Assembly (NCBI GenBank): GCA_025345505.1
Contig: JANVCC010000012.1
Location: forward strand, 12,183,845-12,247,844
Reading direction: 5' to 3'
Source: Todiramphus chloris collaris
Taxonomy: Eukaryota; Chordata; Aves; Coraciiformes; Alcedinidae
Length of the DNA stretch: 64,000 bases
This document shows positions 35,849-47,374 of this stretch, piece by piece (the stretch's first letter is position 1; each line of letters starts with the position of its first letter). A program made the translations under genes and the position numbers. The notes beneath the pieces were generated by a model that did no database searches, was not told where the DNA came from, and saw only the letters and a list, made by a program, of their open reading frames with translations.

Positions 35849-36333
35849 CTCAGACCGTGGACAGCGAGAAAGCAGTGCTGGGAATGGGAAACTCCATGGA
35901 TGGAGAGCTTTTTTTTCCTTCTTTTTTCGAGATGGACATGGGGATCCCTATCTCAGGGAAGCATGAGGGAGGAAGGAGAGTTCTAGAAGGCTCGGCATTT
36001 CTCACGGAGGAGGCCAGGAGGGTGATGTGGCTGTAGGCGTTGACCGGGATATCGAGGCAGATTTAAACATGGTGAAACCGACAGTACAGCTCAGACTGTG
36101 GACAGCGAGAAAGAGGCTTTCTCACTAGTTGGCGCATGAGGGCACGAGAGGGATAAAGCCGCAAGGACTCTCAATCGCAAGGACTCTCAATTGTTAGAGA
36201 GAAAACAGCTAGTTTTCTCACTGCATAGCGTGAGCAGGGCAGGGTGTGTGGCAGAGCAGAAGTGTAGGGCTGCAAGTGAAGGGATCTGAAGCAGGAGGAA
36301 TCAACTAAAATCTCTTTCTTTGCTCAAGGAGTG
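35849..36333 (+). promoter_or_regulatory. CR1 copy B 5'UTR / presumed internal promoter region
   Basis: Upstream of the ORF1 start and more GC-rich than its surroundings, with several CpGs. A 24-bp motif (ctcagaccgtggacagcgag...) occurs twice, at 35849-35872 and 36090-36113 (one mismatch), and a 16-bp unit is tandemly repeated at 36161-36176 and 36177-36192. LINE 5'UTRs usually carry the internal promoter; that role is inferred from position, not shown. Confidence 0.65.
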
Positions 36334-37486
36334 ATGGTGGTTACTTGGAGAAGAAAGACTGTGCTCCCAGCACCCACCCAAATGGAAATTGATATCCAGG
36401 CCACAGGCTGTGAGTAATGCCACAGCCTTGCACTTGCAGCTGGCAGCAGTGCTGACTATGGCTGAGTGAGGTATGAGCAGATTAATGACCGGGTCAGCCA
36501 GGTGGTGCAGCTCCAAGCTGAAGTGATGGAGCTCAGGGAAGAGGTGAGTAGATTGAGAAACATTAGAGAGAGTGAGAAGGATATTGACTATTTTCTCAAT
36601 CTCATTTCTACAAAAACAGAACAGCAGGTAACTCATGATGGAACAGAGGATTCTTTAGTTGGGCAGGTAAATCCTAATGGAGTAGAGGATTCCATAGCCT
36701 CTCATAAACAAGCCCCCCAGCATTCCTGTTGTAACCCGCCTGATCAGGGTCAATGGGATCAGGTCTCTGCCAAACAAAAAAAAACGGAACAAAAAGAGCA
36801 AGCGTGTTCCTTTAATAAGCACATCACTTACAGTGCCCTTGCAAAATAGGTACGGGGCTCTCCAGGAGGAACTGGTCGAGAGCAAGGATGAGGGCTCACA
36901 AAAACCAGCTGAGCCACCAAGATCAGCTCTCCCCCAGCCAGCCATCAAAACTGACCCTAATAAGAAAAGTGGAAGGGTCATTGTTGTAGGTGACTCCCTA
37001 CTGAGGGGAGTAGAGGGCCCAATATGCAGGCTGGACCTGCTTCACAGAGAGGTCTGCTGTCTTCCTGGTGCCTATGTAAAGGACACTGTAGGTAAACTTC
37101 CCTCCCTTGTGAGTCCTTCAGACAATTACCCACTTCTGGTCTTTGAGGTGGGAAGTGACGATGTAGCAATTAGAGGCTCACAATCAATTAAAAGAGATTT
37201 CAGGGCCTTGGGACAGCTGGTAAAGGAATCAGGAGCTCAAGTTGTGATCTTCTCCATCCCTCTGACATCAGCTATGGAAGAGGGAATATATAAGAAGAGC
37301 CAACAGGTCAATTTATGGCTCCAGGACTGGTGTTGTCGACAGGACTTTGTTTTTTATGATCATGGCTCAGTATACAAAACATTGGAGCTGCGAGCACCTA
37401 AAGGGATGCACTTGTCCCAGAGTGGGAAAAGGTTTCTGAGGCAGGAGTTGGCAGGGCTCATTGTTAGCGCTTTAAACTGGATTTGA
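36334..37486 (+). pseudogene. CR1 ORF1: coiled coil plus SGNH esterase-like domain, broken
   Basis: The ATG at 36334 starts MVVTWRRKTVLPAPTQMEID, which fits the CR1 ORF1 start. Stops at 36415-36417 (TAA) and 36463-36465 (TGA) interrupt it. A coiled coil follows (VVQLQAEVMELREEVSRLR, about 36490-36560). A frameshift near 36840-36850 leads to the second domain, with the esterase Ser block VVGDSLLRG (GDS at 36989-36997), a Gly/Asp block (EVGSDDV, where SGNH enzymes usually have G-x-N-D) and a His block (GMHLSQSGKRFL, His at 37409-37411), ending ALNWI just before ORF2. The role of the ORF1 esterase in CR1 is not settled; nucleic-acid or membrane association has been suggested for such proteins. 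Confidence 0.85.
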
Positions 37487-38525
37487 AGGGGGAGGGGGTC
37501 AGTAATCTTACATTTTCTAATGCTTGTGATGAACAGCAGAGCAGAACATCAGGGGCTGAGGAATGGAATCCTAGTAAGGGCTCTCAACTTGTTACCCTGA
37601 GGAAAGCCAGTGACAATGTACTGGGACACCCCATAGGAGTCAAAGGGGATTTGCACAAGAGGGTAATCCAGCCATCCCAGCTGAAATGCCTCTATGCAAA
37701 TGCATGCAGCTTGGGTAATAAACAGGATGAATTAAGGGCCACTGTTCTATTAGAAAGCCATGACATAGTGGCTATAACTGAAAATTGGTGGGGTGATTCC
37801 CATGACTGGAATGTAAGGGTAGATGTTTACAAGCTGTTCAGGAAGGAAAGGCAGGGTAGGAGGGGAGGAGGTGGTGCCCTCTACATCAGTGACCAGCTAG
37901 AATCCATAGAGTTACATATGGGTAAGGATGATGAGCCGGTTGAAAGTGTATGGGTTAAGATTAAAGGGAAGGCAGGGGAAGGTGATGTTACGGTAAGGGC
38001 CTGCTACAGGACACCTGACAGCAGAGCCAAGTGGATGAGACCCTCCATAGGCAGACAGAAATGGCTTCACGCTCACAGGCCTTGGTCCTTGTAGGGGATT
38101 TTAACTACCCTGACATCTGCTAGAGAGATAACACAGCAAGGCACCAGCAGTCCAGGATGTTCCTGAAGTGTGTAAATGATAACTTCCACCGCCAAATAGT
38201 GGAGGAACTGACAAGTAAAAGGGCTATGCTGGACCTTGTTTTGACCAACAGAAAAGGGCTGGTGTCTGATGTAAAACTTAGGGACAACCTTCGCTGCAGT
38301 GACCAAGAAGTGATAGAATTTAATATCCTCCAGGCAGCTAGGAGGATGTATTTGAAGCTTACAACCCTGGACTTTAGGTGTGCAGACTTTGATCGCTTCA
38401 GGGATCTGCTGGCCAAAATGCCATGGGACAAAGCCCTAGAGGGTGGAGAGGCTGAGGACAGCTGGTCAATATTCAAAGATATAGCAAACTATATCAGCAA
38501 AGAGAAAGGCAGGAAAGAATGCTAG
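37483..38525 (+). pseudogene. CR1 ORF2 endonuclease and linker, broken (copy B)
   Basis: Follows ORF1 with essentially no gap and in a different frame; no ATG is evident at the junction, so the true start is uncertain. Endonuclease blocks: CLYANACSLGNK (Asn block), IVAITENWWGDSHDWN (Glu block), a one-base frameshift near 38035, then VGDFNYPD in the shifted frame and a TAG in place of Trp (38121-38123). The linker MFLKCVNDNFHRQIVEELTS is open from 38157 to 38525. The GDFN block is better kept than in copy A. Confidence 0.9.
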
Positions 38526-38725
38526 GAGACCTGCCTGGATGAACAAGGAAATCCTGGACATGCAAAAAGAAGCTCTACAAGGAGTGGAAGGAAGGACAGC
38601 TAGAATGGGGAGCATACATGGAAACTCCCTGAGCAGCAAGAGACCTGATCAGAAGAGCTAAAGCTCAGTTAGAATTAAATCTAGCCAGGGAGATTAAGTG
38701 AAATGACAAAAATTTCTATAGGTAT

Positions 38726-40237
38726 ATGAATGGAAAGAAAAAGAATAGAGAAGGTGTGGGCCCCCTCAGAAAAGAGACTGGAGAACTGGTGGCATGTGAT
38801 GCTGAGAAGGCTGAGGTCTTCAGTGACATCTTTTCCTCAGTCTTCATTGGCAAGGGCTCCAGCCACACCCCCAGAGCCACAAAAGTTGATGGCAGGCATT
38901 GGATGGAAGAACTGCCCATTGCAAGTGAAGATCAGGTTCGTGACCATCTGATAAACCTGAAAGTATACAAGTCCATGGGACCCGATGGGAAACACTCACA
39001 GGTGCTGAGAGAACTGGTGGGTCGGGTTGCTAAACCACTATCTATTATATTCCAAAAGTCATGGCAGTCCAGTGAAGTCCCCACTGAATGGAAAAGGGGA
39101 AATATAACCTCCATACTCAAGAAGGGGAAGGTCAATGAACCTGGGAACTATAGACCAACCACCCTCACTTATGTGCCTGGTAAGATCATGGAGCGGATCC
39201 TCCTGGAGGCACTACTGAGTCAGATGAAGAACAATGAAGTGATTGGCTACAACCAACATGGCTTCACCAAGGTCAAATCATGGCTGACTAACCTGGTGGC
39301 GTTGTATGAGAAGGTCACAACATCAATAGACAGGAGAAGAGCAACTGACGTCATTTACCTGGACTTGAGCAAAGCCTTCGATTCTGTTCCACTGACATTC
39401 TGATCTCCAAGCTGATGAAATATGGATTTGATGGACGGACAATTAAGTGGATAAAGAACTGGCTTGATGGCTGCTCCCAAAGAGTGATTGTCAATGGGTT
39501 GGTATCCAAGTAGAGACAGTGACAAGTGAAGTCCCTCAAGGATCAGTACTGGGACCAGTCTTGTTTAACATCTCTGTCAGCGATATGGACAGTGGCATTG
39601 CGTGCACCCTCAGCAAGTTTGTTGACAACACCAAGCTGTGTGGGGTGGCTGCCATCCAGAGGGAGCTTGACAGGCTGGAGAGGTGGGCCCATGCCAACCT
39701 CATGAAGTTCAACAAGGCCAAATGCAAGGTCCTCCATCTGGGTCGGAGCAATGCCAAGCACCAATATAGACTCTCCCCCGCTACTGCACTCTTGTGAGAC
39801 CTCACCTGCAGTACTGCATCCAGTTGTGGAGTCCCCATTACAGGAGGGATATAGATGTGCTGGAATGTGTCCAGAGAAGGGACACGAGGATGATCAGAGG
39901 GCTGGAGCACCTCTCCTATGGGGACAGACTGAGAGAGTTGGGGTTGTTCAGTCTGGAAAAGAGAAGGCTCTGGGGAGACCTTACTGTGGCCTTCCAGTAT
40001 CTGATGGGAGCCTACAAGAAAGCTGGGGAGGGACTTTTCAGGCTGTCGGGTAGTGATAGGACTAGAGGGAATGGATTAAAACTAGAGATAGGTCGATTCA
40101 GGTTGGACATTAGGAAGGATTTCTTCACCATGAGGGTGGTGAGAGACTGTAACAGGTTGCTGAGAGAGGTGATGGAAGCCCCATCTTTGGAAGTTTTTAA
40201 GACCAATCTGGATGGGGCTCTGAGCAATCTGATCTAG
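38726..40237 (+). pseudogene. CR1 ORF2 reverse transcriptase and C-terminus, broken (copy B)
   Basis: A 225-codon open stretch (38726-39403) runs from the linker to the first catalytic Asp block ([14 protein letters not shown]). The next part, in another frame, carries [13 protein letters not shown] and FVDNTKLCG (Asn codon 39627-39629), then loses about 160 bp between [11 protein letters not shown] and the ILPLY region. The C-terminal stretch 39794-40237 (RPHLQYCIQLWSPHYRRDID to LDGALSNLI) is open for 147 codons and ends at the normal CR1 stop. The copy could not produce an active polymerase. Confidence 0.9.
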
Positions 40238-40328
40238 TGGGAGGTGTCCCTGCCCATGGCAGGGGGGTTGGAACTAGGTGATCTTTAAGGTCACTCCCAA
40301 CCCTGACAATTCTGTGATTCTATGATCC

Positions 40329-43300
40329 TTAGTCTATTCATCATCACAGTTCCTTTTGTATCTTGAAGATTCTGGGTGAAAGCAACACATATTTAAGTAA
40401 AACTAGTATTTCTACAGGAAAAATCTAAATAAGAATGTAGTCTTCTTATCAAATTTACATAACTTATAGATTATGAAATGTAGAAAAGTGTTTCTTTGTA
40501 ACATCAATATAGTTAGCTTGGGAAAACATTTCTTATTTCAGAATAAAGCAAAATATTTCCATTTGACTTCTGTATCGTGTCTGTGAAATCAGAATATTTC
40601 TTGGTAACTTTAAACTTTGACGTACATAATATTAGCATACTCAAATAATAAGGATCTCTGTATATTTTCAAACAATCAAACCACTGAAAATATTAATGTT
40701 GTGTTTTTAGGCATGGTCAATGTCAGATACCTTTGCAAACTTGCAACATTGATTTTGAAAGCTATTTCATATATCATTCGGGAACAACAGAAGTCATTCT
40801 GTGTTTGTATCACATACCTTTCAGATAATCTGGTATTGCTTTATACTTTTTAAGAGGAAGTCTATTTTTCATTCATGTCCCAATTATAATCTTTATTTAA
40901 ATGGCATTCTTAAAACATCATTTGAAAGAGATGAAAAAAGAAAAAAAAAAGAAAAAAAAGACAGTAAATGAAGGCTAGTTTGATTATTAGTTTGTGTAAG
41001 CAGAAAGGGGCCCTTCAATAATACTGATGTGAATCTATTGGTTTCATTTGTCTTCTGATAAATAAAAGCATGGAAAAGAGAGGTATCCAGAAAGAGTTAA
41101 AAAGGCTAGTCTACTTTAGTGCAGCTTGGTTCTTCTAGAAAACAATTCACAGCAGCTGAGTAAGATACTTATTCTAATAGCCATCTTATGGAACCTCTCT
41201 TCCTCTGCATTGACAATAAAGAATAAAATAGGTCTCGCTTGCATAGAGACCAAACTAATGCACAAAGTACTTTCAGGATAAACTACTGAAGCAGCTAATA
41301 ATATGGAAGTTTGCAAAGTTATGCAATCTGGGAATGGCTTATTCTTTGCATAGAAATGAACAGTTGCAGTTTTATTTACCTTTCAGTACATTATTTAGAA
41401 TAGTGACACAGGAAATTGAAGAAGTCATTGTTTAATAAAAGTACTAGAAAATTGTGAGAAAATGAGTAAAAAACTTATAGCTTAGAAAATAAAAGCACCA
41501 AGTTTAAAGAAAGTTACTTGTAAATTTTCTTAAATGTCAATTTCAGAGGCAATTTTGTCCACTGTTGTTATTCTGCCTCCCCCCCAAAATATGGTGAGTG
41601 TATTAAAATGGAAGGATTTTGGAACTTATATTGAAAGGGACTAATCTCTCTTCTTCATTATATCCTTCCAGTTAGAAAAGGTAAATTCAAACCACATTCA
41701 TAGAATGGTCACTTTCATAGAAAGGTCACTTTAGTGATGAGGAGAAAGAAGAAACTACATAAAATTTTCTCATGGAATTCAACAAAGTAAAGGTTAGATG
41801 TGCTGCTGTCTGAGATATAGCACATTTGATGTGTGTAAGACATAAACATCAATGATGTAGAAATATTTAAAATAAATAAAAGTTGGCAGAAGACAAATTG
41901 TCTAAAGTACAAAGAATTATAAATTGATCACAGAAAAATTTATGTGGAATTAGAAGATGGTTCTTAACTATTACTAATGAGAAGTTGCAAAATCAAAGAA
42001 GTGAGACACCTAACTAGTTTCAAGTAATATCTGGATGTATTAATGGAGAAAATTAGTATTGTTTATGAGAGTAACATGCTAAGTTAATCATGCAGATGAA
42101 TCCTTCAAATTCTCTTGAAAGTGAATGTTATTCTTCTCAGGAGATAAGCAAAATTTTGTCTATGGATGTCCCAGTTCATCTATAAAGAACAGTTCAAAGA
42201 ATGAATTTACCAAAAATTCAAGAAAAGGGTCCTTACTGTCCTGGATACTTAAGCACAGTGTTTTACATCTGTTAAAAGAATCAGGAAATATTGAATCCAT
42301 CTTAAAAATAAAAGGTTCCTCTTGTCCATCTGTCATCACTGCATGTAGAGTAAGTGTAATGCACTATATTCTGTTTTAGAGGTAAAAAGTGCTTCATCAG
42401 TATCTTCTTAAGACAGGATTTTCTTAAATCTGCCACATTGGTTCACCAGGATTGAGCGTCAGTTAATTTGAACAAAATCCAGAGTGTGGTTGATTGATCC
42501 TGCTTTTATTCAAATTCAAGTCCCCTTCACACAGATAGTCAGAATTATTCATGGTATTTAGAGAAAGCCTAATTGAAAAGATTTTCAAATATGATTACCC
42601 TGTCTCTCATTTTTAATATATAAAGTCCATTTTACAGTTATGGCTCTTATATGATGTCAGTTGATGGTGATATTCCTGCCAGATAAACATACTCCCTGCT
42701 GCTTCTGGTACACTGGCTTCCTGAAGGGTTAATTTGCAAAAAGGATTTCTTGTAAATGCTAATACACAACATACAAACTTAGAAAAAAATCTGTATGACT
42801 GAGCTACACAATGAAGAAAAATAACAGGTCATTAAAAAATCTGTTGATTTAACCGTATGAGACCTCTTTGTCACACATTTAATCAAATAAATGAAAGATC
42901 TCAAGGTTTTATTTCTGCTTCATTTCCCTCTAATTTTTTCTTCATAGGGAAAAAAAGTAGAAAGAGAACATGCTTCATAGACCTCAACATAGATATTACA
43001 GAGTACATAAAAAAAGACGCTCAAGGGTAGGTTGTTTGCCAAAGAGCACCCTTTGCAAAACACACAGTATTTTATCTTTTCTGAACTTAGGATGGTAATT
43101 TGACCCCAAACTTCCCTTTCAAACTCTTTAAACCAGAATTTTATAACCACAAAAGATAGCAAGAAGAGTCACGGGGCTGTTAGTACTATGACAGAAAATG
43201 TAGATAGGTAATGAGAAACACAAATGAATTAATTTTAAGAGTGGGACAATTAATATTCATGGTAGAAGGAACTCTTCATTTTTTTCTGAGGCAAATGTCC

Positions 43301-44759
43301 GTGGCATTTATCTCTTCATTTGCATTTAATGACAATGCAGTTGGTTTAAACCTTTCTGGAGGACATGTGTTTGGCACAAATGGCATCCTAAGTCCTGGAA
43401 TTTAAATACAATTCAGCACGCAATGTTTGAGAAAACTTCATTTTGATGATGGGAGTCCTTTAAGACAGTAGCATAACCTTGACAATATATGGAGTACAAT
43501 TAATAAACAGAATACAGAGCATTTCTCTGTGTGCCATAGAGTAAGTCCAACTTCAAACACATTAATTTGAAATGCAAAGTCCTAAATTTAAGTACATTGC
43601 CCCAAATATTGATATAGTGTAAAAGGCTTCCTTTTGACATTTGGGTGAGTCTGGTCTCATCCATTCTACACTGGTGTTGTCTATACCAAATCCAAAATAT
43701 TAATAAAAATATTCAAAACATAACAAACAGTAAAAAGTTTTGAATGGCTCACAAATGATTACAAGCATTCAAAAGGTAATATTGACTTTATGAAAATAAA
43801 CTAAGTATTTGTGTGTTTGTTTGCTGAAATAAATAAGTACAAAACTATGGCCATCCTGTCTAAATAAACCTTCTGTCAGAGACCTTCCAACTCAACCCAC
43901 ACAGCTAATCATTAATTTCCTGGTTTTGATAACATACTGCTGCAAGATGAATCCTAATATACTACTGAATGTAATCTCAGGGAGAGTTAAAAACCATAAA
44001 ATAATTCTTTCTTTACTAATTTTCTAAGTAAAAGTTCTAGTGAACACTTTATTAGGTTAAAATAATAATACTAATATATATGCTTCCTTTCCAGAGAAGT
44101 ACTGATCATGGATCTAACCCAGTATCAATGAGGTGACTCTCATCATGAATAGATCCAGTGTCAGGAGAGTTCATTGCATCTAGTGCATGTAAACTTACAG
44201 TATCCATTTCATAACCAGTGAGAAGTATACATATGCAATCTTGAGAACACTGAAAATAATTTTTAAATTTATATACAATATGTGAATTGCACAGAATGGA
44301 AATTAAGTTACCTGTCAATTTAATGAGAACTGGAAAACAAACCTTTGGAATTACAAGGGAGACAAAGGAGATGCTATACTCCTAGGGACAGCAGTGTCTG
44401 TACATACAGTAATGGATCATATATCTTTGGTTATTTTCATGAGTCTTAAAACATTTCAGTATCTGATTCCTGTTGAAGATCAATCCCCATAGGTTTATCC
44501 TCTTTATAGAGAAACTGCTTTACTAAGTTTATTTTCTTGTCTACTTCATATAAAATGAATTTAAGCAGAACACAGAATAGCTCTAAATGTAGAGGTAATT
44601 TCTAAACTTGGAGCTATGATTTTTTTAACATTTTCTCAGTGTAATTTGATTTTATGTTTGTAAACTGATTGGACACTCATCCTATAAGAAACTAATTGCT
44701 TGAACAATGTTTGCCTCCTTCCCACTTCTTCAGAAATGCTGTTGCAATTAGTTCTGAGG
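40329..44759. other. Intergenic AT-rich DNA, no gene seen
   Basis: Unannotated. Contains an A-rich run (40933-40960), a C-rich run near 41578-41586 and the 17-bp tandem pair at 41699-41732. Open frames of 60-85 codons lack any domain. No named repeat was recognised over 4.4 kb. Confidence 0.55.
41699..41732. repeat. 17-bp tandem duplication
   Basis: Two abutting copies, catagaatggtcacttt and catagaaaggtcacttt, differing at one position. Confidence 0.9.
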
Positions 44760-45332
44760 TGTTGTGATTTAACACCAGCTAGCAACTAAGCACCACATAG
44801 CCACTTGCTCACTCCCCCCCGGGGTGGCATGGGGGAGAGAATTAGAAAAGTGAGAAAACTCTTGGGTTGAGATAAAGACAGTTTAATAAATAAAACAAAA
44901 GCCACACATACAAGCAAAACAGAAGAGGGAATTCACTCATCAGTCCCACCAGCAGGCAAGTGTTCAGCCATCTCCAGGGAAACAGGGCTTCATCTGGGAA
45001 GACAAATGACATCACTCTGAATAACCCCCTTTACTCCTTCCTCCCTTAGCTTTCTTTTTTGACCATGACAACATATGGTAAAAGATATCCTTCTGGTCAG
45101 TTGGGATCAGCTGTCCCCGCTGGGTGCCCTCCAAACTTCTTGTGGGGATCCAGCCTACTCACTGATGGGGCAGTCTGAGAAGCAGAGAAAGCCTTGAGAG
45201 TGTGTAAGCACTGCTCAGTAATGGCTAAAACATGCCTGTGGTATCAACAGTAGTTTTGGTCACAAACTCAAAACTTAGCACCATACAGGCCAATATTAAG
45301 AAAATTAACCTATCTCAGCCAAAATCAGTGCA
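44760..45332 (-). mobile_element. Solo LTR, avian ERVL type (573 bp)
   Basis: Minus-strand LTR running from TGCACTGATTTTGGCTGAGA (45332) to TTAAATCACAACA (44760). The wording is that of the common avian ERVL LTR: GATGGCTGAACACTTGCCTG, ATTAAACTGTCTTTATCTC (polyadenylation signal at 44882-44887) and GAGTTTTCTCACTTTTCTAA. Candidate 5-bp duplications: TGAGG (44755-44759) and TAAGG (45333-45337), one mismatch. No internal region is attached. It belongs to a different family from the LTRs at 24620 and 47461. It may be a relative of the ERVL internal region at the start of the window, but that cannot be tested here. Confidence 0.85.
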
Positions 45333-45337
45333 TAAGG

Positions 45338-47374
45338 AAACCTAACAGTTTCTGCATGGGATAACAAGCACTGGAATAGATGCATTCCAAGTAGAATTGA
45401 TTAGGGTACATTTGTGTACAGGGACTAAAAAGTGTAACAGTTAATAAGAGAATATGAAATGATAGATATAGTTTTTGTTTATCAGTTTTGCTAGTGTGGA
45501 AGAGTGTCAGCAAATGAAGAATGAAAGAAAGACCTGTTCTTGTGTCAGAATTAAAAAATACAAATTTCCAGTGATATATCTTTTCTCTAATAATGAATTA
45601 TTTATAAGTCTATAACATGATATAATTTTATAGGAAGAATATTTGATATTTTCAGAAACTACAGTAAGTTAGTTTTCCATTCCTTGTATATTTATTAGTA
45701 TAAGTCTGACAACTAGCTGCCACTTCAAGGTTAATAAATCTGAGATTTTCATTAAATATAAATATAAATTATATTTTCATTAAATATTTAATATAATTAA
45801 TTGTAACAAATTTATAGGATAAGTTACTTACATTTCCATTTATTTAATGAGGAAATGTATCTCCACAGTTCAGCAGATAAGGGTATTTTTGAAGACACAA
45901 TACTCATCTTCAGCTGAAGTTAAGTGGAAATTATATGAGAACTGATGTTCTTGTCACTTAGAACCAGGAGTGCCATATAGTGTCTCTAATAAAACACCTA
46001 TGTTTAAACTGAGGAGAAAAAGAGCGAACATTTTAATAGGAAAATAAATAATAATAAAAAAAAGAGTAAACCGCCTTGAAATTGCATAATGAAAGATATA
46101 GAGTTTGAAGCTATGAAAGGTGAAGCTTTTACCTTATTTTTCATAGTTCTTTTGTGTAGTTTTAATCGTTTGCTGCTGAAGTTTTCACTTCAGAATTCAG
46201 TCAGAATATCTGTTTCTTGAGCTTGATCATTATTTCTAACAATCTGACTGTTAGATGAGCAGTTAGAGTTGCTAAATACTTCAACAGCTGCTAATGTAAA
46301 AGTAACATTTTTCAAGATTTGGCCATCATATTATGTTGATGAGCAAGATATTCAAAAGCAAATGACCAGTCTCTTCGCAGAATTTCTATAAATCAAAATA
46401 TAACTAAATCGCCATATTGCAATCCCAATTACAGAAAATACCTAATTGTGCACATGGTTTTATTCAATACAGCACTTAAACACATGCTTACAATAATCTT
46501 TCTAATGTAATCTTGTGATAATAGTCATTCTTAAATTCTTAAATAGGGAAATCAGTTGTTTGAAGTTATTCATGCAGGAGAAATTCTATTTAGAACAGAT
46601 TTTCTAAGTTGATTCCTTCTATTCTCTTTCCACTGTTAGTGTGATTTCTATTATAATTTCACTCCATAAAATCTTCATTAAAATAAGCTATATTTAGATC
46701 TTTATTATTATTAATTTATTATTAATTTGAATGCTGTTATTATTTAAAAGAATAATGCTTCTATCTGATGATATTCTTATGTTTTTTGAGACTGATTCAT
46801 TTTTTCAGTCTTGAACTGGTTCTGAAATCTGAAAGAACTGCTGCAGTCAGATTCACATAGAGAAGAATATTACTACACCTATTTCTATTACAGAATTTTC
46901 TTGCACATCCAGAAATATGAGAGATAATAATTTTAATGCAATATGAAGAAGTATAACATTCCTTCTTTAGTAATTTATTGGATGGATGTGTAAGAGATGC
47001 AACAAGCTCTGCCAGAGTGTGTTCCCATTTACATTGTAATGAACAATTGTCTTATAAGAAGTAGCAGAAATCAGCAGCTTATTTTCTTAAACACAAAGAT
47101 AAAGCATGTATTTTATTTTAAGCTGAACATTGTGCTATATAACAGGCAAAAAATTAAGACTATAATGTGCATGACTAGTGGAGCAGATGATTCACTACCT
47201 AATATTCTGCTTTGGAATAAGACTTTTACTTAAAGGAATGAACAACTTCAAATGAATTCAGTTCAGGTTCCTTGCAGTATGCACTGTACATAGACGCACA
47301 CATACACATGTAATTATAACATGTGTCTGAAATAGAAAGTGCATATAATACATATAAATAAAGCATTTTGTATT
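45338..47374. other. Intergenic AT-rich DNA, no gene seen
   Basis: Unannotated, very AT-rich. Around 45745-45800 short ATTTTCATTAAATAT-like units recur imperfectly. No coding domain or named repeat was seen. Confidence 0.55.

Larger units (their letters stand above)
35849..40328 (+). mobile_element. CR1 LINE copy B, close to full length, defective
   Basis: The largest CR1 of the window (about 4.5 kb): 5'UTR (35849-36333), ORF1 (36334-37486), ORF2 (from about 37483) and 3'UTR ending in the terminal repeat gattctatgatcc (to 40328). Most CR1 copies are 5'-truncated, so the presence of ORF1 and 5'UTR is uncommon. Defects: two in-frame stops and a frameshift in ORF1; the ORF2 endonuclease frameshift near 38035, TAG at 38121-38123 and TGA at 38699-38701 shared with copy A; the DN pair at 39624-39629; and private losses of about 20 bp near 39648 and about 160 bp near 39770. 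Confidence 0.95.
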
